Positions 45,809 through 56,640 are shown, counted from the first letter of the stretch. The stretch is DNA of 64,000 nt from Polaribacter reichenbachii (GCF_001975665.1 NZ_CP019419.1:3827501-3891500), one strand, 5' to 3'. Notes: a model not told the origin generated them from the sequence alone. A program made the numbers and translations.

Positions 45809-46900
45809 ATGAAAACGAAAATATTTTATCTGGTAATACTTGCGAGTTTTAACTATTTTTCTGCAAATTGTCAAAACTTACTAGATTTAAGTTCTTGGAC
45901 GGTTGGTTCAGGTTCAGTTTTAGGTTATTCACAACATGGTTTAACTCTAGAAAATATAAGAGATTATGGCAAAAATCATATTGGTGAGGAGGAAATAATC
46001 TGGATAGCTTCTCCAGACTTGAATGGAGGAAGTAGTGGGGGGTTTTATACAGATTTTTTCAACATTGACAATGAAAAATCATATAGGTTCTCTATATGGC
46101 TAAAAAAGTTAAATTCTAAAGATGGTACTACTTTATTAGGCACTGTGTCTAACAATAATACAACATTAAAATTAGATGGAACAATACAAAATGACCCTTA
46201 CTTTTTTATTGGTGATTTACCAAGTCTTAATAGATGGTATTTATTGGTAGGTTATATTCATAGTAGTACTTATAATTCAACAATAAATTACGGAGCTGTT
46301 TATGATGGTGAATCTGGCCAAAAAGTACAATTATTGACCGACTATAAATTTAAAAATAATGCAATTAATGTTAGGTTACAATCCTATCTGCATAATGATT
46401 ATAACAACTTAGATAGACAATTTTTTTATGCACCTAGAATGGAGGAACTTAATGGCAGTGAGTTATCCATACAAGAATTATTAGGGATCAATAATAATTC
46501 CAAATTAATAGTTTCTTATGATATGGCTGGTAATCAATCTCAAAATTTTTATTGTTATGACCCAAACTTTTGCGTAGCTCCAGCTGCAAAAAAGGAAGGT
46601 AAAGAAGTTATTTCAGAAGAATTACTGGAAGAACCAATTATTGATAAAGAATTAATAGAAAACATATCTGTATATCCAAACCCTACTACTGGGTTTATAA
46701 ATATCAAACTAAGCACAACTTTACTTAGCAATATTCATTCTATAAAGTTATACAATGTAAATTCATCTTTAGTCAAAGAGATTAAAACTAAAAAGGAGAT
46801 AATCGATTTGGATATAAGTCGAATGGCTAATGGAGTTTATTTTTTACATATTCATTTAAAAGAAGGAAGAAGTATTACTAAAAAGATTGTTAAAAAATAA
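45809..46900 (+). CDS. T9SS-sorted secreted protein of the RHS operon
   Basis: 363 aa with signal peptide (KTKIFYLVILASFNYFSANCQ), a beta-rich region and a T9SS type A C-terminal sorting domain (ISVYPNPTTGFINIKL ... KKIVKK). No enzyme motif. It is 6 bp after the S74-like gene and abuts the RHS gene, so the operon exports at least one protein by T9SS. Role unknown; may display or tether the toxin. Confidence 0.85.
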   Translation: MKTKIFYLVILASFNYFSANCQNLLDLSSWTVGSGSVLGYSQHGLTLENIRDYGKNHIGEEEIIWIASPDLNGGSSGGFYTDFFNIDNEKSYRFSIWLKKLNSKDGTTLLGTVSNNNTTLKLDGTIQNDPYFFIGDLPSLNRWYLLVGYIHSSTYNSTINYGAVYDGESGQKVQLLTDYKFKNNAINVRLQSYLHNDYNNLDRQFFYAPRMEELNGSELSIQELLGINNNSKLIVSYDMAGNQSQNFYCYDPNFCVAPAAKKEGKEVISEELLEEPIIDKELIENISVYPNPTTGFINIKLSTTLLSNIHSIKLYNVNSSLVKEIKTKKEIIDLDISRMANGVYFLHIHLKEGRSITKKIVKK

Positions 46901-46906
46901 GTGGTT

Positions 46907-49900
46907 ATGAGAAGAAAAATAAATATAGGTGCTCTATTGTTATTTTTTGTTGGATATCAATTTATCTATTCACAACAAGAAGATAATTTTTTAAAAAAGA
47001 AAGTAGGATTTAAAAAAATTGAACTAAATGATAATGAATCTGGTACTTTAATCTTAGAAGGAGCAAATAAGAAAAATGTAAATCATAAAAATGAACAGAC
47101 TATCAGTAGTAAATCTAATGGTTCTGGTATTGGTGAAACAATGGGAGAATTAAGTGTTTCGCTTACAGGTGGAGCAAATTATGATATCCCTATTACTGTG
47201 CCCTCTGGAATAAATGGCGTACAACCAAATATTTCTATTAGTTATGATAGCCAATCTGGTATGGGTTTAGCAGGTTATGGTTGGAATATAAAAGGAGTAT
47301 CAGCTATAACAAGAATCCCATCATCAAAATACCACGATAACTCTATAGGGGGTGTTAATTTGGATCATAATGAAAATAGGTTTGCTTTAGATGGTAATAG
47401 ACTTATTTTAAGAAGTGGAACCTATGGAGGGGATGGTGCTGAATATGAAACTGAGGTTTTTTCCAATTTGAAAATAACCTCACATAGAACATTTTCATAT
47501 GGACATTATGATGGTCCAGAATACTTTAAAGTTTTGTATCCTGATGGTTCAATTGCCTATTATGGATATAGTACAGATTCAAAAACTGAAATTAACTATT
47601 TGATTTCATATTGGCAGAATAACCAAGGAATTAGAATAAACTATGAATATTTGAATCACAGAAATTATTCAAGCCCTGGAGGCAATACCAATATTATAAA
47701 GAAAATATCGTATGGTAGTAGATTAAACGATATACCTAAAAGTGTGATAGTATTTGAATATGAAGACATATCTAGGAATGATTTATCTGGTATTGGTGGT
47801 AATATGTACTATAATCCAGATATTCTTTCAAAAATTATTGTAAACAATAATTCTATTAAGTATAGAGAATATAATTTAACGTATAATACTAGTAGTCTAA
47901 ACTATCAAAGATTAGAGAGTATCCAAGAAAAAAGTGGAGATAATACAAAATCTCATAGCCCTATATTTTTTGATTATTCTGATAGTAATTCATCAGTTAC
48001 TTATAATGGTTTAACAGCAAATTTAAACTTACTAAATATAGAACAAAGAAATAGTGAAACAAGGTCTTTAGATCTTAATGGTAATGGTAAAATGGATTTT
48101 ATTGTTTTTCCAAGGGATAATAAAGATAAATTTTGGGTATTTCAAGATATAAAAGGGGGTAATAATTCAGCTTATGAAATTCCTACAAACGTTTTTAAAG
48201 ATGTCTTTCCTATTACTTCTTTAAGTCATAATAATAAAGTCTTATCAGGTCAAAACTTAGTTTTTATTGAGGAAACATCAAATCAAGTAAATTTTAAGAT
48301 TATTTCAAAAGCTCCTGCATCTGCTGGTGGTTATCCAGTTAGATTAGATTATGAGAAAACTTGGAATGCACCTAGATATATACATACCATTAATAATTGT
48401 GGAAGTGATGGAGGGGTGAGAAATATTACTACATCTGTAAATAGTGGACAAACATCAAATGTAAATGCTAATGTAATTAATGCAGCTAATTTAATCCATT
48501 CAAATGGAGTAGCAAATTATACAGCTGATCAATTAGTCCTAAAACCAGGATTTAAAGCTAAAAATGGTTCAACTTTTAACGGAACAGCTACAAATAATGT
48601 AACCAAACTTATTCCAAATACTTATGTAAGTGGAGATTTTAACGGAGATGGATTAACAGATATAATTGCAATTTCAGAAAATTATTCTAGATCTGTTTGT
48701 AATGAAGTATGGATAAACCCTAGAATTGGGAGGGATTGCAGATGCACAGGAAGTCCAGTTAATGATGGAAATTCAAAAGTTTTTTTTGTTGATTTAAATA
48801 GAAATAGCAATTCAAATCCAATTCAAATCGGCACATTATCAAAAAGTATAACTAAAGATACTGATAAAATTTTAGTCGCCGATTTTAATGGAGATGGTAA
48901 ATCAAATATCCTTCATATTGTAGAAGGAAAAGTTTTCGTTTATACTTTAAATAATAGCAATGTCTTAGAGTTGCTTTGGACCACAACAGATTATAAGTTT
49001 AATTTAAATTTACCCTATCTTTTAGGTGATTATAATGGAGATGGTTTAACAGATTTTTTAATACCTGATGTAAATACCGGTAATAATTTTGATATATTCA
49101 ACATCCGTTTTTCAACAGGTGAAAGCTTTGTTAATTCAAAATCCAGACAACCTTTTTTTTATACAGAAACTAATTGGAATGGTAGCAACGGAGTCTTGAG
49201 TGGTTATAACTTAATACCCATAGATTACAATAGAGATGGAAAGACGGATATTGTAGAATATAATACCAAAACTTATAATGGAAGCTCTAATGGAACTCAA
49301 GAGATTAAGGTATATTATAATAAGGGAGCAGCAGACTCGTCGAACAAAGTTACTTTTGAATATGAAGGTCAAACTAAGAAAACAGGCAATTTAAAACACT
49401 TTCCAATACCTATTTTCTTAAATTCTAATGAACCTAATAAAAATATTGAATTTGCAGCTATAAGTGATAGATGGATTACTTCATTTAGTTTCACTCAAAA
49501 TCATAGAGAAGATGTTTTATTAAGATCTATTGAAAATAATGGAATTACTAACAGTATATCCTATAATAATCTAGATGATACAGAATACACGGACGACTTT
49601 TTAAGAGTATATCAACCAGATTATAACGCTAATTATCCTAATGTAGATATAACATCTTCTCCAGGAACAAAAGTGGTAACGTCTTTAGCCAGAACTGGTT
49701 TAGGTTATACAGGTTTAAAACAGGTTTTTTCTTATTACGGAGCTATCCATAATATGGAAGGTTTAGGTTTTTTAGGATTTAAAGGTATCGCTCAAAGCAA
49801 TTGGCATACAGATGGTGGAGATAGGATATTTAATGTTTCTAAATTTGATACTTCTTTAAGAGGGGCAATAATTGAAGAGTACTCTCAACCTTATAACTTT

Positions 49901-52900
49901 TCGTTTACTAGTCCATCCAATATAATATCTAAAGTTACAAATACATATTCTCATTCTATTTCATCAGAAAAAGTTTTCAAGTTAACTTTAGATTATAGTA
50001 GTGAGCAAAATACCTTGGAAGGTACTACTACTACTAAGACCTATGAATATAATATTTACAATAATCCAAAAACAGTTATAACTAATTATATTGGTGGTGA
50101 TTCAAGTCTTGTAGAATATGAGTATGATGATACTCCAACTTCAATTACTAACTTTTTTATAGGTAGGCCAGAAAAAGAAAAAAGAACAACCACAATTGAT
50201 GGCAATTCTTTTACTACTGAAACTCATTATTTACAATATTCTGGAAATTTACCAAAACAAATAAAAACTAAAGGAAATGGTACTCAATTTGATGTTGTGA
50301 ATATCACATACGATTCTTACGGTAATATATTAAATAAAGAAAAAATTCCTTTTGATAGTAGTTCTAGAAGTGTAAGTTTCAAATATGATAGCTCTCATAG
50401 ATACTTAGAAGAATCTACCGATTTAGAGGGTTTTACCACAAAATATGACTACAATATTACAGATGGTTCCGGTACACTAAAAAAGGAAACTAATCATTTT
50501 AATCAAAAGACAGAATATTTATACGATTCTTGGAACAGATTAACTCAAATTACGGATTATTTGGGTAACAATTTAACTACCGATTTTTCAGAATCTAATT
50601 ATTCATATACTGTTACAGAGTTAGGTGACAGTGGTATGGGTAAAATTACCATTTACGATCCTTTAAAAAGAGTTTCTAAAGTTCATGAGAAAAACGCTTT
50701 AGGAAACTGGGTAAGCAAAAGTTATGAATATGATGCATTTGATAGATTAATAAGAGAAAGTGAACCATATGCAGGTGCTGCTACTCAATGGAATACTACT
50801 GCTTATGATTTTTATGGAAGAGTGGTAACACATAATAATTATGCTGGGAAGTATATGAATATCCAATATAATGGATTATCAACTACCTTAGATGATGGTA
50901 CAAAAATTATTACAACTGTTAAAAATGGAATGGGACATATTAAAAGTGTGACAGACAATGGTGGAAAAATAAATTATGATTATTATGGAAATGGAGCAGT
51001 TAAATCATCAAATTATAATGGTAATATTGTAACAATTGAACAGGACGGTTGGGGAAGAAAAAGCAAAATGACTGATCCATCATTTGGAGATTTTACCTAC
51101 ACCTATAATGGTTTTGGAGAACTATTAACTGAAACCTCACCTAAAGGAGTAACAACTTATACTTATAGTAATATAGGTAAGCTAGAAACCGAAATTATTC
51201 AAGGTGAAAATACAGATATAAATATTACATATTCTTATTATGATTCTACACATAAACAATTAAAAAATATAACAGGGTTCAATGCTCGTACTAATGAAAA
51301 TTATACGTATGAGTACTTATATGATAATTATAATAGACCTTGGATAACAAGAGAAACTAACGCTCATGCTTTCTTTGAACATCAAGTATCAAGAGATGGT
51401 TTTGGAAGAATAGAGAATGAAACATATATTACTACTAATTATTCAGATAATTTAATTAGTACAGTTAAAACTAAAAACGTATACAATTCTAATTCTGGAG
51501 GATTAGTCGAAATATTAGATTTCAATACCAATGCATCTTTATGGAAATTGAATAGCTTAAATGCTAAAAATAAAGCGACACAATTACAAATAGGTAATGG
51601 TATTCTAAAAAATAAAAGTTATGATACTTATGGTTTCTTAACCAATATATCACACAAAAAAGGTTCAGGCAGTTCTATAATTACTGCTTTGGATGTAGAT
51701 TACAGTTTTGATCATCAAAGAGGAAATTTACTAACTAGAAATAACAATGTATTTTCATGGAGTGAAGCGTTTAATTATGATAGTTTAGACCGATTATTAG
51801 GAGTTTCAGGCTCAGTTAGCTATTCTCATACCTATGATAATCAAGGGCGTATTAATAATAATTCAGATGTAGGAGACTACACTTATGCCTCTTCTTCGAG
51901 TTATAAATTAAAAGAAATTCAACTCAATACAAAAGGAGATTTACACTATCAAAACAACCCACTGCAGAAAATAGAATACAATGCATTTAAAAAGCCTGTT
52001 TCTATTCACGCTAATGGTAATGGTAGAGTTGATTTTGAATACAGTATTTTAAAAAGCAGAAGCCATGCATATTATGGTGGTGAACAAGAAAATAAGTTAG
52101 ATAGACGCTATAAAAAACACTACTCTGCCATTAGCCCGGTAGAAATAGAAGTTGATAAACAAGGGGGTACAAAAATTATCACTTTTATTGGTGGTGACGA
52201 ATACTCTGCACCTATTATGTACGTAAAGAAAACTGGTGCAAATTCTATAGATGGCTATCATTATTTACATAGAGATTATTTAGGGACTATTCTAGCAATA
52301 ACAGATAGTAATGCTATTATTGTAGAACAACGCCAATTTGGTGCTTGGGGTACTGTAGATAAATTTGTAACAGGCAGTAGTGAGGTAGATTTTACAAACG
52401 ATACTACTTTGTTGAACAGAGGATTTACTGGACATGAACATTTCTTTGAGGTGGGGTTAATACATATGAATGGTAGAATGTATGAAGCCAAGTTAGGACG
52501 TTTCTTATCTCCAGACAATTACATACAAAACCCACAAAATACGCAAAACTATAATCGCTATAGTTATGTTTTAAATAATCCTTTAAAATACACAGACCCT
52601 AGTGGTGAATTTATTGCAGAAATAGGAGCAACACTCTTTTTGGTAGTTAAAGCATTGTTTGTAACTTCAGCTCTTGTTGGTTCTTATTCACTAATTAGTA
52701 ATTTAAGTGGGCAATCAGGTGGTGGTGGTCAAAACACTCAGCCTAATATTAAAAATAACAGCTTACTAAATAATGCTACAGGTTCTCCACCAACAGGAGG
52801 TTTCAAACAGGCATTTGATAATGATAGACCTTGGTATGTAAATGCCTTTAAAGCATATATGGACTTCAAACAAGGAAGGGACAATGGTAGGTTAAGAGCT

Positions 52901-53563
52901 GCAAAAAGTAGTTGGAATTTTGTTAAAGGTCTTGCCACAACAACTCAAGCGTGGAAAGATCTGGGGCAAGGTTTTATGGATATGGCTGCAATGGCTAGCC
53001 CTACAGATGCAAGAGGTATGATGCTTAGAACCCAAACTGCTACAGCTGTAATTGACTTTGTAGGTAGAATACCAACTATGGGTTTCTACGAAATTGGTGA
53101 TCATACAGGTTATGGAGAATTTAAATTGGGAGAGTCTATATTATTAAGTAAAGGTACTGGTCTCGTTGCCAATGGTATTAAAGGTCTTGCCAATTTTGCA
53201 AAAGTTCCTGCTAATTTGATTAAGGTGCCTCAAATTCCAATTAAAATTAAATCATTAAATTTGACAACTTCATCTGGAGCGCTAAAACATGCAAGGACAT
53301 ATACGATATATAACCGCTTTGGGGAAGTTTTTAAATTTGGTGTTACAGATCCTTCATTAGTTAGGTATGGACAGTCGTTAGGGATGGCAGGTCCTGGTGC
53401 ATATGGTAAATTTTCACAAGTTATGTTTAAAGGAAAAGCTCATACGATGGAAAGGTATTTAAGAAGTATATATTATAATTCTACTGGACAGTATACCTTA
53501 CCTGGTATGAAATATCCTTACCCTATTAATTTTAATACTGGATTACCAATTAAACCTTTTTAA
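46907..53563 (+). CDS. SpvB/RHS polymorphic toxin
   Basis: 2218 aa, one of the largest genes here. Signal peptide; SpvB-like N-terminal domain (about 75-320); Ca2+-loop VCBS/FG-GAP repeats (DFNGDGLTDII and similar, about 390-770) with an inserted 3-coathanger-like stack (LVLKPGFKAKNGSTFNGTA); Tc/TcdB middle region; RHS/YD repeats (about 1050-1760); RHS core ending YNRYSYVLNNPLKYTDPSGEF at about 1898. The variable C-terminal tip is about 320 aa with a hydrophobic helix first and a GIY-YIG-like last 95 residues (TYTIYNRFGEVFKFGVTD ... HTMERYLRSIYYNSTG). The ATG at 46907 is preferred to GTG at 46901. Expected role: contact-dependent toxin neutralised by the next gene. Confidence 0.9.
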   Translation: MRRKINIGALLLFFVGYQFIYSQQEDNFLKKKVGFKKIELNDNESGTLILEGANKKNVNHKNEQTISSKSNGSGIGETMGELSVSLTGGANYDIPITVPSGINGVQPNISISYDSQSGMGLAGYGWNIKGVSAITRIPSSKYHDNSIGGVNLDHNENRFALDGNRLILRSGTYGGDGAEYETEVFSNLKITSHRTFSYGHYDGPEYFKVLYPDGSIAYYGYSTDSKTEINYLISYWQNNQGIRINYEYLNHRNYSSPGGNTNIIKKISYGSRLNDIPKSVIVFEYEDISRNDLSGIGGNMYYNPDILSKIIVNNNSIKYREYNLTYNTSSLNYQRLESIQEKSGDNTKSHSPIFFDYSDSNSSVTYNGLTANLNLLNIEQRNSETRSLDLNGNGKMDFIVFPRDNKDKFWVFQDIKGGNNSAYEIPTNVFKDVFPITSLSHNNKVLSGQNLVFIEETSNQVNFKIISKAPASAGGYPVRLDYEKTWNAPRYIHTINNCGSDGGVRNITTSVNSGQTSNVNANVINAANLIHSNGVANYTADQLVLKPGFKAKNGSTFNGTATNNVTKLIPNTYVSGDFNGDGLTDIIAISENYSRSVCNEVWINPRIGRDCRCTGSPVNDGNSKVFFVDLNRNSNSNPIQIGTLSKSITKDTDKILVADFNGDGKSNILHIVEGKVFVYTLNNSNVLELLWTTTDYKFNLNLPYLLGDYNGDGLTDFLIPDVNTGNNFDIFNIRFSTGESFVNSKSRQPFFYTETNWNGSNGVLSGYNLIPIDYNRDGKTDIVEYNTKTYNGSSNGTQEIKVYYNKGAADSSNKVTFEYEGQTKKTGNLKHFPIPIFLNSNEPNKNIEFAAISDRWITSFSFTQNHREDVLLRSIENNGITNSISYNNLDDTEYTDDFLRVYQPDYNANYPNVDITSSPGTKVVTSLARTGLGYTGLKQVFSYYGAIHNMEGLGFLGFKGIAQSNWHTDGGDRIFNVSKFDTSLRGAIIEEYSQPYNFSFTSPSNIISKVTNTYSHSISSEKVFKLTLDYSSEQNTLEGTTTTKTYEYNIYNNPKTVITNYIGGDSSLVEYEYDDTPTSITNFFIGRPEKEKRTTTIDGNSFTTETHYLQYSGNLPKQIKTKGNGTQFDVVNITYDSYGNILNKEKIPFDSSSRSVSFKYDSSHRYLEESTDLEGFTTKYDYNITDGSGTLKKETNHFNQKTEYLYDSWNRLTQITDYLGNNLTTDFSESNYSYTVTELGDSGMGKITIYDPLKRVSKVHEKNALGNWVSKSYEYDAFDRLIRESEPYAGAATQWNTTAYDFYGRVVTHNNYAGKYMNIQYNGLSTTLDDGTKIITTVKNGMGHIKSVTDNGGKINYDYYGNGAVKSSNYNGNIVTIEQDGWGRKSKMTDPSFGDFTYTYNGFGELLTETSPKGVTTYTYSNIGKLETEIIQGENTDINITYSYYDSTHKQLKNITGFNARTNENYTYEYLYDNYNRPWITRETNAHAFFEHQVSRDGFGRIENETYITTNYSDNLISTVKTKNVYNSNSGGLVEILDFNTNASLWKLNSLNAKNKATQLQIGNGILKNKSYDTYGFLTNISHKKGSGSSIITALDVDYSFDHQRGNLLTRNNNVFSWSEAFNYDSLDRLLGVSGSVSYSHTYDNQGRINNNSDVGDYTYASSSSYKLKEIQLNTKGDLHYQNNPLQKIEYNAFKKPVSIHANGNGRVDFEYSILKSRSHAYYGGEQENKLDRRYKKHYSAISPVEIEVDKQGGTKIITFIGGDEYSAPIMYVKKTGANSIDGYHYLHRDYLGTILAITDSNAIIVEQRQFGAWGTVDKFVTGSSEVDFTNDTTLLNRGFTGHEHFFEVGLIHMNGRMYEAKLGRFLSPDNYIQNPQNTQNYNRYSYVLNNPLKYTDPSGEFIAEIGATLFLVVKALFVTSALVGSYSLISNLSGQSGGGGQNTQPNIKNNSLLNNATGSPPTGGFKQAFDNDRPWYVNAFKAYMDFKQGRDNGRLRAAKSSWNFVKGLATTTQAWKDLGQGFMDMAAMASPTDARGMMLRTQTATAVIDFVGRIPTMGFYEIGDHTGYGEFKLGESILLSKGTGLVANGIKGLANFAKVPANLIKVPQIPIKIKSLNLTTSSGALKHARTYTIYNRFGEVFKFGVTDPSLVRYGQSLGMAGPGAYGKFSQVMFKGKAHTMERYLRSIYYNSTGQYTLPGMKYPYPINFNTGLPIKPF

Positions 53564-53565
53564 AT

Positions 53566-54264
53566 ATGAAAAATATAATAGAGCGAACTTTGTTTTGGTT
53601 TAGTGATGGAGATGATAAATTGTTATCGTTGAATGAGAGATACTTTTCATTAGGTAATCTTCTTAACAGGTTACTTTGTGAGAAGTATAAAGGAAAGAAA
53701 CTACAGTTTATTAATTTATTTTTTAGAACAGAAGAAACTTATAAACTATACCCACAAGCATCTAAGCATTTTACGCATTTTTACGGAGGGCAACTGACAT
53801 ATGATGATGTATTTGACTTGAAGGCGTTTAATAAAATGAATAAACAAGAACAAGACAATTTTATTTGGAAACGAGCTTTTGAAATATTGCAAGAAGCTGC
53901 CGCTTCAATAAAAAACAAGGATATATTAAATGCTAGTGAATATGCATATAATAAGGGGCTTGAAATGGATTTGAACCCAGATTTCAGAATGATTGAAAAA
54001 GATGTTGTTTTATTCGACCAAGCATTGAAAGCAGCTATCTGGGTGAATTTTAAGAAAGAGGGCATGTACTCTAAGTTCACTTTAGAAAAGGAAAACCAAA
54101 TAGTTTTTGAAAAAGAAATTGATAAAGCTAAAAACGGAGTGGAATTTTTCTTGGAAATTTACAAAGACATTGACTTAAAAAACAATAATATAATTATTAA
54201 GGGTAGAAAAGATGTTGAATATTTACCTTTAAAAATACGGATATATAAAGAAGAACTTGTGTAA
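53566..54264 (+). CDS. Putative immunity protein for the RHS toxin
   Basis: 232 aa soluble protein without signal peptide, 2 bp after the toxin gene. No family recognised (IIERTLFWFSDGDDKLLSLNERYFSLGNLLNRLLC... AKNGVEFFLEIYKDI). Position directly after a polymorphic toxin tip is the usual place of the cognate immunity gene. Alternative: an unrelated accessory factor. Confidence 0.65.
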   Translation: MKNIIERTLFWFSDGDDKLLSLNERYFSLGNLLNRLLCEKYKGKKLQFINLFFRTEETYKLYPQASKHFTHFYGGQLTYDDVFDLKAFNKMNKQEQDNFIWKRAFEILQEAAASIKNKDILNASEYAYNKGLEMDLNPDFRMIEKDVVLFDQALKAAIWVNFKKEGMYSKFTLEKENQIVFEKEIDKAKNGVEFFLEIYKDIDLKNNNIIIKGRKDVEYLPLKIRIYKEELV

Positions 54265-54505
54265 TAACTCCATTTTATAAATGAAATCAAAATAATTTAG
54301 GAAAATATAAAAAACGAACTAATACTGAACCTTATACCAAAAGTATTATAGAAATCTGAAGAAGAAGTCTTATCAGTATTACTAAACAATTTCAGTGAAG
54401 GTCTAAAATCAATTAGAAAACAAAGTTATAATGAGTAAAATTAATAAATCCTAATATTGATAGAAATAGTATTAGATATAAGTTTAATTCAATAAAAAAA
54501 CCCAC
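54265..54505 (+). pseudogene. Immunity-gene relic (C-terminal fragment)
   Basis: Ends in frame with KSEEEVLSVLLNNFSEGL and then KQSYNE and a stop (about 54356-54438). This matches the tail KSESEAFIGLLNHFRNDL ... KQSFNE of the relic on the other side of the IS (56920-57033). No start or upstream part remains. Confidence 0.55.
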
Positions 54506-54558
54506 TTATAATAGGAGGCTGCTGAAAAAGTAGCTTTATTTTTCAAATAAGGTTTTTT

Positions 54559-54596
54559 AAAAATAGATTTGACATTCAGTTGTCAAATCTATTTTT
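54559..54596. terminator. Left-end IS hairpin
   Basis: 16-bp perfect stem (54559-54574 with 54581-54596) with T/A runs on both sides; lies downstream of the transposase stop. Confidence 0.7.
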
Positions 54597-54697
54597 TAAT
54601 TTTATCAGTATTGAAATTAAATTTTAGGGTTTTAAAATAACTAAAACAGCTTTGTTTATCGTTTTTTGGTAGCTTTATTATTTCAAAGTATTCCTTG

Positions 54698-56152
54698 TTA
54701 ATTCAATTTCAAAATTCTTTTAAGATTTACAGCAAAAATGGTCAAAGCACCTTGCATTTGCATATTTTCAATACCATAAGATATAGCTCTCCCATAACCA
54801 TGCACATTTTTTAATTCTCCATTTTTAGCTTCTATTTTGTAACGATGTTTTGATTTTTCTTTGAAATATGTTGATTTTTCAAAATCAATTTGTTCTTGAT
54901 GTATTTCTGATTTTATGGATATAGAATATGTTTTTGTTTTTGCTCCTTCTTTATAGCATCCTTTTTTTAAAGGACAGTTTTTACACTTTTCTACATCAAA
55001 ATAATACGTAATCACTTGATTTTCCCTTACATTCTTTTTACCCTGAATTGCTTTTCGTATCGCCATATGTCCTGCAGGACAAACAAACATATCTGCATCT
55101 TTGTTATAATCAAATTCTTCTTCTTTTTTTCTGATTCCTTGACTAATAGTAGGGTTTAATCTAGCTACTATCTGAATGTTTTCTTGTTTAGCTTTTTCTA
55201 AATTTATTTTCCCTGAATACGCGGCATCTCCAATAACCGTATCTACAACTATTCCATTGTTTTGACTTTGACTTATAAGTTCTGGTAAAATAGGTCCATC
55301 TCCTTTTTCTCCTGATGTCACAACTGCTGCTGTAATGATTCTTTCTTCACTCATCGCTAGATGAGTTTTAAAACCAAAGAAAGAACTATCAGCTGATTTG
55401 TGGCCTATTTTAGCATCTATGTCTTTAGATACAACTTCTTGCTTGTGATGTTCTATCTCATCTATAGATTCTTTTAAGAGATTCAATTTTTCTTTTATTG
55501 AGGGTACTTCTCTTATAGTTGGTGAGGCTTCTAATAATGTTTCTAATTCTTTACTATAGCTAATTTCTTTTCCTAAATCATTACTATCGTTCTTCACAGG
55601 CATTTTATCTTTCCAGTCTTCTTGATAAACATAAACAGCTTTTCGAAGCTGTTTTGATCTTTCTCTTAAAACATCAATAGCAGAAACTGGGTTAGATTTT
55701 GATAAAGTATGCGTAGCATCTACAATAATTGAACTTGAACGAATAATCCCTTTTTCTACAGCAATACCTACTGTTTTGTTTATTAATAAGTTTAATAAAT
55801 TAGTGTCTTTTAGACATTGTCTACGAAATTTGGTTAAGGTACTTGGATTGATAACATCATCTTCGGGAAGCATGTCTAAAAAGTACTTAAAGGACATATC
55901 ATAACGAGAACGTTCAACTACATCAACATCTGAAATAGTGTAAATCACTTTTAATAGTAAATACTTGAAAAGTTTTATGGGACATTCCGCTGTTCTACCT
56001 TGATCCACAGAATACTTGTCTAAAAGTTCTTTATAGATAAAATCAAAGTCTATCAGGTCATTGATTTTACGCAATAAATTATCTTTCGGAACTATTAAAT
56101 CATAAAGTGAACTATATTCACTTAGTTTTAAAACTTGTTGTTGTGAGAGCAT
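54698..56152 (-). CDS. IS1182-family DDE transposase
   Basis: 484 aa. N-terminal DUF772-type domain (LYDLIVPKDNLLRKINDLIDFDFIYKEL... ECPIKLFKYLLLKVIYTISDVDVVERSRYDMSFKYFL), then the DDE region (SSIIVDATHTLSKSNP; GDAAYSGKINLEKAK; a final E region EAKNGELKNVHGYGRAISYG) and a Cys-rich stretch (CPAGHMAIRKAIQGKK ... CKNCPLKKGCY). Intact frame. Confidence 0.92.
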   Translation of the reverse strand: MLSQQQVLKLSEYSSLYDLIVPKDNLLRKINDLIDFDFIYKELLDKYSVDQGRTAECPIKLFKYLLLKVIYTISDVDVVERSRYDMSFKYFLDMLPEDDVINPSTLTKFRRQCLKDTNLLNLLINKTVGIAVEKGIIRSSSIIVDATHTLSKSNPVSAIDVLRERSKQLRKAVYVYQEDWKDKMPVKNDSNDLGKEISYSKELETLLEASPTIREVPSIKEKLNLLKESIDEIEHHKQEVVSKDIDAKIGHKSADSSFFGFKTHLAMSEERIITAAVVTSGEKGDGPILPELISQSQNNGIVVDTVIGDAAYSGKINLEKAKQENIQIVARLNPTISQGIRKKEEEFDYNKDADMFVCPAGHMAIRKAIQGKKNVRENQVITYYFDVEKCKNCPLKKGCYKEGAKTKTYSISIKSEIHQEQIDFEKSTYFKEKSKHRYKIEAKNGELKNVHGYGRAISYGIENMQMQGALTIFAVNLKRILKLN

Positions 56153-56162
56153 TACTAAAAAT

Positions 56163-56203
56163 ACAAAAAGGATTAGAATTTCAAAAATTCTAATCCTTTT
56201 TGT
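56163..56203. terminator. Right-end IS hairpin upstream of the transposase
   Basis: 19-bp perfect stem (56163-56181 with 56185-56203), 3-nt loop, T run. It would stop outside transcription from running into the transposase gene. Confidence 0.75.
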
Positions 56204-56359
56204 TCCTATCTAGACTTTTTCAGCAGCCTCTTATAATAGCGGGAATTATTTAGTTATGAAAATTACACTAAAAATTAACTACACTCTCTAAATCTTCATC
56301 ATCCTTGGAGATAATACCAAAATGAATTATACTCTAAATATTGATTATTTTTGAACTAT

Positions 56360-56640
56360 TGTAAAATGAATTTGATTAATAAAAAATTTACGGAAAGAAT
56401 TTATAAAAACTAAAAAATTAATTGTTCCTTTTGATATGGATAACCCAAACAAAAGAATTACTGGTTTTTTATATACAAATATTGCAGAAAAGTAAAATAC
56501 CTCTTTTTTGCAGTTAGATAAAGATAAAAAGTGGAAAACTAGTAAGGTAGTTTTTATAGTGCAAGAGGTTACCAAAAATGATTTATTTGCAAAAATTATA
56601 GATTCAGGAAAAAAATTGAGTCAGTAATTAATTTATTAGA
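56360..56640 (+). pseudogene. Decayed gene of immunity type (fragment A)
   Basis: In frame: LIVPFDMDNPNKRITGFLYT, an internal stop, then NTSFLQLDKDKKWKTSKVVF and a stop near 56628. Does not resemble a named family. The same direction and place as immunity relic B. Confidence 0.45.

Larger units (their letters stand above)
54515..56230 (-). mobile_element. IS1182-like insertion sequence
   Basis: 1716 bp with 17-bp perfect terminal inverted repeats (GAGGCTGCTGAAAAAGT at 54515-54531 and its complement at 56214-56230) and a 9-bp target duplication TTATAATAG (54506-54514 and 56231-56239). It encodes one transposase. Both ends carry long hairpins (54559-54596 and 56163-56203). The rejoined target contains a small stem-loop with a T run on one side, so it may have inserted into a terminator. 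Confidence 0.92.
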
